The translations under genes and the position numbers were made by a program. This document shows positions 40,789 through 47,309 of a stretch of 64,000 nt of DNA, one piece after another; the stretch's first letter is position 1, and every line of letters starts with the position of its first letter. The DNA comes from an uncultured Eubacteriales bacterium. GTDB taxonomy: Bacteria; Bacillota; Clostridia; Christensenellales; CAG-138. The DNA lies in the NCBI GenBank assembly GCA_900319345.1, contig ONNZ01000001.1:128739-192738 (forward strand). Direction: 5' to 3'. The notes under the pieces are model-generated. The model searched no databases. It was not told the origin of the DNA and worked only from the letters and a program-made list of their open reading frames with translations.

Positions 40789-41790
40789 CTATCGCAGACA
40801 CTTCAAAAACGCTTCCGGCAGCGGCTCGCCGCCTGTGTACCAGATGCAGCCCAGCACGTCGTCCCTTTCTTCCACCGTCAGCCGTACCACCTGCATATGC
40901 CAGATCACGTGGGTGAAGATATGCTGCCGCTGGACGATCTCCCAGGCCCCCAGGGGCCGGACCCCCAGGGAGGTCAGGGCCTGCCCGATCTCCGTCTGGG
41001 AGAGGTGCCCGGGCACGTTGGGCAGCTCGTAGAGCCCCGACAGCAGCCCCTTGGCGGGGCGGCGGCGGATCAGGAAGCTGTCCCCGCTGCTCACGGCGAA
41101 TACAGTCAGGCTTTCCTGCCGCTTCGCCCTCTTCTCGCCCCGGTTGGGATAGTCGCCCTGGGTGCCGTGGGCATAGGCCCCGCAGAAGGGGGCCAGGGGG
41201 CACTCGTCGCAGAGGGGCGATTTAGGTAGGCAGACCAGAGAACCGAAGTCCATGAACGATTGGTTCAGATCCCCGGGCCGATCGCCCATCCGATCCCGCA
41301 GAAAGCCGGTCCACCGGTCCCGGACCCGCTGGTCGGTCACGTTCCCCCCGTCCTCGTAAAGCCGGGCCATGACCCGCAGCACGTTCCCGTCTACGGCGGG
41401 TTCCTTCTCCCCGAAGGCGATGGAGGCGATGGCCCCGGCGGTGTAGGGCCCCACGCCGGGGAGCTTTACGAGCTCCGCCGCGGTCCGAGGGAACAGGCCC
41501 CCGTAGTTTTCCACCACCTCCTGGGCGCACTTCTTCAAATTCCGGGCCCGGGAGTAGTAGCCGAGGCCCTCCCACAGCTTCAGCAGCCGCTCCTCGTCGC
41601 AGGCGGCCAGAGCAAAAACCGTGGGGAGTTCCCCCATGAAGCGGCCGTAGTAGGGGATCACCGCCGCCGCCCGGGTCTGCTGGAGCATGATCTCCGACAC
41701 CAGGACGGCATAGGCGTCCCCCGCCCCCCGCCAGGGCAGGGCGCGCTTGTGGGAGTCATACCATTCGATCAGGGCGTCCGTAAATTCCAT
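40789..41790 (-). CDS. mutY: A/G-specific adenine glycosylase
   Basis: A 333-residue MutY that removes adenine mispaired with 8-oxoguanine. Motifs: LIEWYDSHKRALPWR (residues 7-21), the helix-hairpin-helix LPGVGPYTAGAIAS with the catalytic Asp in EPAVDGNVLRVMAR, and the [4Fe-4S] ligands C-x6-C-x2-C-x5-C in CLPKSPLCDECPLAPFC (about residue 200). A Nudix-like C-terminal domain follows. A much longer open frame begins at 42192, but the family start is the ATG at 41790. That ATG lacks any Shine-Dalgarno sequence and coincides with the predicted transcription start, so a leaderless mRNA is possible. Confidence 0.95.
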   Translation of the reverse strand: MEFTDALIEWYDSHKRALPWRGAGDAYAVLVSEIMLQQTRAAAVIPYYGRFMGELPTVFALAACDEERLLKLWEGLGYYSRARNLKKCAQEVVENYGGLFPRTAAELVKLPGVGPYTAGAIASIAFGEKEPAVDGNVLRVMARLYEDGGNVTDQRVRDRWTGFLRDRMGDRPGDLNQSFMDFGSLVCLPKSPLCDECPLAPFCGAYAHGTQGDYPNRGEKRAKRQESLTVFAVSSGDSFLIRRRPAKGLLSGLYELPNVPGHLSQTEIGQALTSLGVRPLGAWEIVQRQHIFTHVIWHMQVVRLTVEERDDVLGCIWYTGGEPLPEAFLKCLR

Positions 41791-41796
41791 GAAAGC

Positions 41797-41829
41797 AGTA
41801 TACCATATCCGCGGCGAATGTGCTATACT
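41797..41829. promoter_or_regulatory. Overlapping divergent -10 elements of mutY and the DUF436 gene
   Basis: Minus-strand TATACT with TGG (41797-41802) lies only 6 bases from the mutY ATG. Plus-strand TATACT with TGC (41824-41829) lies upstream of the DUF436 gene and overlaps the region where a mutY -35 would be. Both -35 boxes are weak, so the two promoters probably depend on the extended -10 element and may compete. Confidence 0.6.
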
Positions 41830-41860
41830 GGAGCCATCATAAAAGAAGAAGGACGAAGAT

Positions 41861-42421
41861 ATGGATTTTGAAGCGATCACACAACAGGCCCGGGAGGCCA
41901 TGGACATCCTGCTCAAGGCGGCCAAGCCCCGGCCCGGCCAGCTCATGGTCCTGGGCTGCTCCACCAGCGAGACCGTTGGCAGCCGCATCGGCTCCAACTC
42001 CAGCGCCGACGCCGCCCAGGCCATTTTGAAGGGCATCCTGCCCGCCGTGAAGGAGGCTGGTCTCATCCTGGCCGTCCAGGGCTGCGAGCACATCAACCGG
42101 TCCCTGTGCCTGGAGCGGGCGGACGCGGAGAAGCTGGGCCTCGTGGAGGTGTGGGTGAAGCCCCACGCCCACGCCGGCGGCGCCTGCATCACGGCCTACT
42201 ACGAGCAGTGCCAGGATCCGGTCATGGTGGAGGGCCTGCAGTCGAAGGCCACCCTGGGCATGGACGTGGGCGACACCCTCATCGGCATGCACATGCGGCC
42301 CGTGGTAGTGCCGGTCCACTCCCCCCTCCGGCACATCGGCGAAGCCAATCTCGTTTTGGCCTTCTCCCGCCCCCGGTACGTGGGCGGCCCCAGGGCCCAA
42401 TACGTGCAGCAGACCCGATAA
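41861..42421 (+). CDS. DUF436/TIGR01440 family protein (YwlG-like)
   Basis: A 186-residue cytoplasmic protein of the DUF436 family. Seen: MVLGCSTSETVGSRIG near residues 28-43, GCEHINRSLCLE at about 73-84, VWVKPHAHAGGACITAYYEQ, and the end GDTLIGMHMRPVVVPV. Its biochemical role is not known to me; the family is conserved across Firmicutes. Ribosome binding site AAGGACGAAGAT. It is followed by the promoter of the structured RNA. Confidence 0.9.
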   Translation: MDFEAITQQAREAMDILLKAAKPRPGQLMVLGCSTSETVGSRIGSNSSADAAQAILKGILPAVKEAGLILAVQGCEHINRSLCLERADAEKLGLVEVWVKPHAHAGGACITAYYEQCQDPVMVEGLQSKATLGMDVGDTLIGMHMRPVVVPVHSPLRHIGEANLVLAFSRPRYVGGPRAQYVQQTR

Positions 42422-42464
42422 ATAAATATATTTTTTCTCCCCCGTCAAAAAGGCCCCAAATCGT

Positions 42465-42493
42465 TTGCATTTCCTAGAACAAACAGGTATACT
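42465..42493 (+). promoter_or_regulatory. Promoter of the structured RNA
   Basis: TTGCAT (42465-42470), 17-base spacer, TATACT (42488-42493). Transcription should start near 42500, exactly before the structured region. Confidence 0.75.
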
Positions 42494-42499
42494 ATCTTT

Positions 42500-42706
42500 C
42501 GGTGCTTTTGTATGGGTCTGTGGTTGCAAGTCGAGGCCAGTCGCAGGCGAAACGATCCACGTAAGCGGGCAAAGTCCCGTGAGCATGGTGCGGCTTAGAA
42601 GTAAGACCAACCGGGAGACCGAGAGAGGCAGTAGTGGGGAGCCGAACGGCTTAGGAGCGAACCCTCCTGTTGGCGAGTGTGGGGGCAAAGACCAGGTCAG
42701 CCATAC
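42500..42706 (+). ncRNA. Large structured RNA leader, possibly the raiA-motif class
   Basis: About 207 bases without a coding frame that fold into many short helices. A closing stem GTATGG (42510-42515) with CCATAC (42701-42706) encloses GTGG/CCAC (42520-42523 with 42557-42560), CGGG/CCCG (42566-42569 with 42576-42579), CTTA/TAAG (42594-42597 with 42602-42605), CCAAC/GTTGG (42607-42611 with 42669-42673), GCC/GGC (42641-42650) and AGGAG/CTCCT (42653-42657 with 42664-42668). It has its own promoter and no T-run at its end. The zinc-ribbon ATG is 39 bases on, so it could be a leader or a processed RNA. Length, host group and motif style remind me of the raiA motif, but I cannot confirm this class here; it is not tmRNA, RNase P RNA or SRP RNA. 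Confidence 0.7.
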
Positions 42707-42744
42707 AAAACGGCATCAACAAAATACCAAAAGGGGAAAGTACA

Positions 42745-43026
42745 ATGTTCGAAGACAAAGTTTTGATCTGCAGGGATTGCGGCCGTGAGTTCACCTTCAC
42801 CGCCGGTGAGCAGGAATTCTACGCCGAGAAGGGCTTCCAGAACGAGCCCGTCCGCTGCAGGGAGTGCAGGAACAACCGCAAGAACGCTTCTCGCAACGAG
42901 AATCGCGAGATGTATGACGCCGTTTGCGCGGACTGCGGCGCGCCCACCAAGGTGCCCTTCCTGCCCCGGAACGACAAGCCCATCTACTGCTCCGCCTGCT
43001 ACGCCAAGCATCGCGCCCAGAGATAA
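42745..43026 (+). CDS. CxxC-x17-CxxC zinc-ribbon protein
   Basis: A 93-residue protein with two zinc ribbons: CRDCGREFTFTAGEQEFYAEKG (first knuckle), CREC, then CADC and CSAC separated by exactly 17 residues. It matches the small zinc-ribbon family often annotated as CxxC-x17-CxxC, widespread in Firmicutes and of unknown role, perhaps RNA or ribosome binding. AAAGGGGAAAGTACA is its ribosome binding site. It is transcribed downstream of the structured RNA and followed by a strong terminator, so RNA and protein may form one unit. Confidence 0.9.
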   Translation: MFEDKVLICRDCGREFTFTAGEQEFYAEKGFQNEPVRCRECRNNRKNASRNENREMYDAVCADCGAPTKVPFLPRNDKPIYCSACYAKHRAQR

Positions 43027-43037
43027 GCAAATGTCAG

Positions 43038-43070
43038 AAAAGAGCCGCCCCATGGGGCGGCTCTTTTTTT
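43038..43070. terminator. Bidirectional intrinsic terminator
   Basis: A 12-bp arm palindrome AGAGCCGCCCC / GGGGCGGCTCT followed by seven T. It ends the zinc-ribbon unit; the A-run on the left may also serve the minus-strand NAGPA gene. Confidence 0.93.
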
Positions 43071-43092
43071 GTTTCTTCCGGGCCAGCTGGCG

Positions 43093-45639
43093 TCAGTACT
43101 TGAGGCCGTCGCCGCGATGATGGACCGGGTCGGTGGGCTTGGGCACCAGCTTGGAATAGCCCCAGACCAGGGCGTCCGCCCAGGTGCGCTGCCCGGGCGC
43201 CACAGAATGCCAGTTGATATGCTCGCCCATGAACACCATGCCCGCGGAGTTGCCGCCGTCCAGGTTGTAGGCGACCTGCACGCCCTGGTCGGCGAAGACC
43301 TTTGCGAACTCCATCAGGGTGTAGCCGTAGGCCCGGCGCACGTCCCGACCGTCGGACACGATGACGACGAAGTGGCCCGGCTCCACCATGCCCACGCCGC
43401 AGCGGGGGTTCTCCTTGGCGACCCGATGCTTGTCCACGTCGGGATTCACCTTGCCGTTCTCCACCAGGATGGGGCCGAAGCTGAAGGCCGCCAGCACGCC
43501 GCTGTCCAGCAGATCCAAGCCCGACACATCATGGGGATGATACACGTGCATGGTCATATCGTCCCCGATGACCATGGTGGCGTCCCCGTACTTCTCGGAG
43601 TAGAGGATGCCGTTGCGGATCAGGATGCCCTTCCAGGACAGATCCGCGTTGTTGCCGTTGTCGCCGGTAACGGCCAGCACCGCCCGATAGTTCCGGGCCA
43701 TGCGCCAGGGCGGGTCGATCGGCTGGGATTCGGGATGGCGGGTGGAGACCACGGCGCGGAAGCTGTTCACGTCCCGCATGCGCACGTGAGCCACGTACTT
43801 CACATAGGGATGGTTCTGCTTCTCGTAAGTGAGCTCCCGATCGATGATGACGGAGAGGATGTCGGAGCGATACTCCCAGTGGCCGTTGTCATAGTCCTGG
43901 ATCACCACCTCCGCCGGGTCACCCTCCTGCCGGAAATACTGATCGTTGGGATCGGGCGTGGGGGTGGGCGTGGGGGTCGCCGTGGGCGCCGGGGTATCGG
44001 TGGGCGCGGGGGTGTCCGTGGGCGCCGGGGTAGACGTATCCGTGGGCGCGGGGGTGTCCGTGGGCGCCGGGGTATCGGTGGGCACCTGCGTGGGCTCCGG
44101 GGTCGCCACGGCCTGGACCGCCTGATCCGAGTCCTTCTCGTCGGCTTTAGGCACCAGCGAATAGCCCACATAGGCCAGCAGGCCCGCCATGACCAGCAGC
44201 AGCAGCGCCAGCGACCGGTGTTTCTTCACCAGGCACAGGGCGATCACCACGAAGACGCCGCTGACGGCGTAGAGCGCGATGGTGCCCCAGCCCATGCCCA
44301 GCAGACCGGAGGGGGTCTCTTCCTCCGCCTGCGGCTCTTCCGGCTCCGCCGTCGGTTCCGCGGTGGGAACGGCTGTGGACGCCGGGGTATCGGTGGGCGC
44401 GGGGGTGAAGGTGGGCTCCGCCGTAGGCTCCTCCGTCGGCGTGGCGGTGGGCTCCAGCGTGGGCGTGGGGGTGGGGATGGGCGTCGGCGCCTGATAGGTG
44501 ATCAAGGCGCCCAAGTCGATGTGCTCGAAGAGGTCGTTCTTGGCCTCGTCCTTCCCCACCGTGGAATAGACCAGATTGAACCGGGGGCTTTCGGGGATCA
44601 CGGTGCCGAAGGAGGCCTCCGACAGGTACTGGGCGTACCCCTCCTGGGCTACGTCCAGGGCCGTGCGGCCCCCATAGACCGCCAGTGGCGCGGCGCCGTC
44701 CAGCACCGTCTGCCCCGTCTGAGACACCTGATACAGCTTCTGCAGGGGCAGCGGTTCCTTGGCGGACCGCTGGGCGACCACTTCCTTCACCAGCTTGCCC
44801 GTATAGACCGCCCGGGCGGCGGTGGAGTCGTCCTCAGGATCGCAGGTCACCACCACCTTCGGCGCATAGGTCAGCATAAGGCTGGCCAGCTCGTACTTAA
44901 GCTCGGTCTCCTTCCAGAGGTTGGGCAGCCGATCCACGCGATAGGTCAGATGATCCTCCCGCTGCAGGAACAGGGGGATCACGTCGAGGCCCATGGTCTC
45001 CAGCGCCCCGAAGATCTCCTGGACCTGGTTGCCGTCGTCCCGGCCCACATAGACCACGGCGGTCTTGATTCCGTGCTCTCCGGCGTACAGGGGCAAAAGC
45101 CCGCCCAGCATGTCCAGCTCGTCGCTGGCGGCGGACAGGATCAGCATCAGGTCCACCGGCTCCTTCTTGGGCTGGTTGGCGGGCTCATGGCCCGGGGCGA
45201 AGACCTTCATCTCGCAGAGGCTGATCATGGGCCGCCCGGCGGGGCACTGGATCTGCATCCTGGAAGCCCCCTTCACCGACAGGAACATGCGATAGGAGAG
45301 CTTGGAATTGGTCTGCTCCGACAACAGCTTGCCGCTGCCGTCGTACAGGCGGATATGGGCGTAGCAGGGCGAACTGTACCACTGCTTCTCGTTGAACCAC
45401 TGGAGCATGACGCCCTCGGCCTCCCCCTCCCAGTCGATGGTCATGCTCTGGTTGGGCAGCAGGGTGAACCGGGTGTGGTAGTCGCCGTCATGCAGATAGG
45501 GGATGGACGTCTCCCGGCCCGCCGGCACGGTGACCTCGTAATGCAGCTCCTCAGTCCCGTCCGCAGCGACCGCAGCGGGCAGGGCCACGGTCAGCATCAG
45601 GGCCAGCAGAAGGATACAGATGATCGTTCGTTTTACCAT
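43093..45639 (-). CDS. Surface protein: degenerate PIG-L domain, membrane hairpin, NAGPA glycosidase domain
   Basis: An 848-residue exported protein. Signal peptide residues 1-25. Residues 165-380 are homologous to the PIG-L deacetylase encoded next door, but the HPDDE zinc motif reads SAASDE (LILSAASDELDMLGG) and the second zinc histidine region reads DSTAA, so it should be catalytically dead. A Thr/Pro-rich linker (about 383-423), two membrane helices (about 443-493) and a second PTDTPAP linker (513-563) follow. Residues 573-840 are a phosphodiester glycosidase (NAGPA) domain with the AYNLDGGNSAG motif. NAGPA domains cleave phosphodiester-linked sugars, for example in wall polymers. Operon partner of the intact PIG-L gene, 12 bases upstream. 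Confidence 0.85.
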   Translation of the reverse strand: MVKRTIICILLLALMLTVALPAAVAADGTEELHYEVTVPAGRETSIPYLHDGDYHTRFTLLPNQSMTIDWEGEAEGVMLQWFNEKQWYSSPCYAHIRLYDGSGKLLSEQTNSKLSYRMFLSVKGASRMQIQCPAGRPMISLCEMKVFAPGHEPANQPKKEPVDLMLILSAASDELDMLGGLLPLYAGEHGIKTAVVYVGRDDGNQVQEIFGALETMGLDVIPLFLQREDHLTYRVDRLPNLWKETELKYELASLMLTYAPKVVVTCDPEDDSTAARAVYTGKLVKEVVAQRSAKEPLPLQKLYQVSQTGQTVLDGAAPLAVYGGRTALDVAQEGYAQYLSEASFGTVIPESPRFNLVYSTVGKDEAKNDLFEHIDLGALITYQAPTPIPTPTPTLEPTATPTEEPTAEPTFTPAPTDTPASTAVPTAEPTAEPEEPQAEEETPSGLLGMGWGTIALYAVSGVFVVIALCLVKKHRSLALLLLVMAGLLAYVGYSLVPKADEKDSDQAVQAVATPEPTQVPTDTPAPTDTPAPTDTSTPAPTDTPAPTDTPAPTATPTPTPTPDPNDQYFRQEGDPAEVVIQDYDNGHWEYRSDILSVIIDRELTYEKQNHPYVKYVAHVRMRDVNSFRAVVSTRHPESQPIDPPWRMARNYRAVLAVTGDNGNNADLSWKGILIRNGILYSEKYGDATMVIGDDMTMHVYHPHDVSGLDLLDSGVLAAFSFGPILVENGKVNPDVDKHRVAKENPRCGVGMVEPGHFVVIVSDGRDVRRAYGYTLMEFAKVFADQGVQVAYNLDGGNSAGMVFMGEHINWHSVAPGQRTWADALVWGYSKLVPKPTDPVHHRGDGLKY

Positions 45640-45651
45640 GCAGTTCGTTCC

Positions 45652-47211
45652 TTATCTCTTCCTGGATTTGATCATGCGGATCATGAAGAAGCCCAGGACC
45701 ACGCCCAGCAATATCGCGATGACGTGGACCAATGGCTGCCCGATCCCCGCGTCCGCGGCCGGGACGACGGTGGGAACGGGCGTCTCGGCGGGCGCGGCCG
45801 TCGCCGTGGGCGTCGGCGTGGGCGTAGGCGTGGGGGTAGGTGTGGGCGTGGGGGTAGGTGTGGGCGTGGGCGTGGGGGTCGGCGTCGGCGTGGGCGTGGG
45901 CTCCGGCGTGGGGGAAGGCGTGGGCGTCGCGTTCAAGATGACCTCCGCCAGATCGTTGTGCTCGATATGCTCGAACATGTCGTCGCCCGTGTCCTCGCCC
46001 ACGGCGGTGTACGTGAGTCCAAATCGCCGCATATCGGAATACCCGGTGGTGTCGTTCTTTGGGCGATAGGCATATCTATGCTGGGACACGTCCTCCTGAT
46101 AGGCCCTCCAGGCCACCTCAAAGGCGGTCATGCCGCCGTAGGCTTCCAGAGGCGCGTTCGTATCCAGCATGATCCGGCCGTCCTGGGCCAGATGCTGGTA
46201 CAGCTTCTTCACCTCCCAGACGCCGTATTCCGCCACAGATTCGGGATCGTATTCCGGGTCCTGGGCCAGGGCTACGGCGTCAAAGGCGGCTCGGGCGGAA
46301 ACGATGTGCTGCCAGTGGCCGTACTCTCCCTTCACCGGGTCCTGGGTCACCACCACCAGGGGCTTGATCTTCCGATACAGCCGCACCAGAGCCAGCGTCA
46401 CGTCCTCCTTCTTGAAATACTTGTCCTTGATCCACTGTGATTCGTCGGTATATACGTCCCGGAAACCCAGGAAATAGGGCAAAGAACTTACCCCCGCCGA
46501 CCAGACGCTGTTGATGGCCTCATGTACCCGGCCCCAGCTGGGCGCGGTCACATAGCAAAATGCGCCGGTATAGCCCCGTTCCGCGCCATAGATGGGGTAC
46601 ACGGCCCCCAGGAAGATCCATTCGTCGTCGGGATGGGTGCCCACGATCAAAAAGTCCGTCCGCTCCACGGATGGCTCCATGAGGGGGTAGCCGGCGGGGA
46701 GCCGGCCTGGGCCCAGAATACTCAACTCGCAGATGCTGAACACGTCTCGGGCGACCACGTCTACGGCGCAGCAGCCCTCCTCCAGGTATACCGCTGCGCC
46801 CAGCCGCTCCGCCAGGACCTCAGAGGAGAGCAGAAGCTCGCCCGCCCGGTCGTACTGTTTGACCTCAAATAGAGCGTCCCGGATGGTGAGCGGGAACGGG
46901 GAATCCTCCGAGCCCTCCCGGCCCATTCCCAGACGGAAATACAGGATATTCATGGCGATATCGCCGGGGCGGGACCAGATGCGCAGCACGTCGTTGGGTT
47001 TATATGTATTATATGTCACCAGATTCCCGTCGTGGGAATAGTATGCGTTGATGGCTTTGCCGTTGGCCTCAAAGAGAAACGCCTTGGTGATGTTCGCCGC
47101 TTCCGGTTCCGGCTCCTCTCCCTCCGCTTGCACGGGCACGATGCAGAGCAGCATCAGCATCGACAGGCACAGGATCCAGGGAATCAGACGTTTTGCTATC
47201 ATGGAGCGCAT
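45652..47211 (-). CDS. PIG-L family deacetylase, secreted and membrane-anchored
   Basis: A 519-residue zinc-dependent N-deacetylase of the PIG-L/LmbE family. Signal peptide residues 3-28 (LIPWILCLSMLMLLCIVPVQA). The metal motif is intact: GTHPDDEWIFLG (about residue 196), with the later GHWQH. A long (TP)n linker lies at residues 425-477, then a C-terminal membrane helix (VIAILLGVVLGFFMIRMI). It should remove acetyl from an N-acetylglucosamine-type sugar outside the cell. The start ATG 47211 is 3 bases from AGGAGG; the in-frame ATG at 47202 is 12 bases away, so either may be used. Its own promoter lies upstream; its gene is divergent from the RCC1-NAGPA gene. Confidence 0.9.
   Translation of the reverse strand: MRSMIAKRLIPWILCLSMLMLLCIVPVQAEGEEPEPEAANITKAFLFEANGKAINAYYSHDGNLVTYNTYKPNDVLRIWSRPGDIAMNILYFRLGMGREGSEDSPFPLTIRDALFEVKQYDRAGELLLSSEVLAERLGAAVYLEEGCCAVDVVARDVFSICELSILGPGRLPAGYPLMEPSVERTDFLIVGTHPDDEWIFLGAVYPIYGAERGYTGAFCYVTAPSWGRVHEAINSVWSAGVSSLPYFLGFRDVYTDESQWIKDKYFKKEDVTLALVRLYRKIKPLVVVTQDPVKGEYGHWQHIVSARAAFDAVALAQDPEYDPESVAEYGVWEVKKLYQHLAQDGRIMLDTNAPLEAYGGMTAFEVAWRAYQEDVSQHRYAYRPKNDTTGYSDMRRFGLTYTAVGEDTGDDMFEHIEHNDLAEVILNATPTPSPTPEPTPTPTPTPTPTPTPTPTPTPTPTPTPTPTPTATAAPAETPVPTVVPAADAGIGQPLVHVIAILLGVVLGFFMIRMIKSRKR
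45780..45935. repeat. Thr-Pro codon minisatellite in the PIG-L gene
   Basis: A run of about 150 bases of short GGGCGTGGGGGT-type units (coding for alternating Thr-Pro in the anchor linker). Related low-complexity coding repeats lie at about 43950-44100 and 44370-44490 in the neighbouring gene and about 55400-55550 in the NlpC-like gene. Length changes by slippage are likely. Confidence 0.8.
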
Positions 47212-47235
47212 TATCCTCCTATTATCATACCCTTG

Positions 47236-47264
47236 AGTATAACTTTTTTTCCCTGTCGAATCAA
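47236..47264 (-). promoter_or_regulatory. Promoter of the PIG-L/NAGPA operon
   Basis: Minus strand TTGATT (47259-47264), 17-base spacer, TATACT (47236-47241). Confidence 0.7.
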
Positions 47265-47272
47265 GTGGGATA

Positions 47273-47301
47273 TTGACATTTTCCCAGGGATGACTCACAA
47301 T
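47273..47301 (+). promoter_or_regulatory. Promoter of the RCC1-NAGPA gene
   Basis: TTGACA (47273-47278), 17-base spacer, CACAAT (47296-47301). The predicted start near 47308 falls two bases from the first in-frame ATG (47310), so translation may use one of the repeated ATGs at 47322 or 47334 instead. Confidence 0.5.
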
Positions 47302-47309
47302 GGAACGGT

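Noticed and set aside
40791..42192. MutY starting at 42192 with a 134-residue extension
   Set aside because: The extension lies antisense to the DUF436 gene and does not resemble MutY; the family start is the ATG at 41790.
42500..42706. tmRNA, RNase P RNA, SRP RNA or group II intron fragment
   Set aside because: The conserved tmRNA ends, RNase P GAGGAAAGUC and ACAGA blocks, SRP GGAAGCAG loop and intron domain V are not present.
45780..45935. CRISPR-like array of short repeats
   Set aside because: The repeats are in-frame Thr-Pro codons inside a coding linker without unique spacers of constant length.
43069..46440. Long open frame of 1123 codons on the plus strand across the NAGPA/PIG-L genes
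   Set aside because: Antisense shadow caused by high GC and Thr/Pro repeats; no ribosome binding site and Gly/His/Val-rich junk composition, while the minus-strand genes have signal peptides and motifs.
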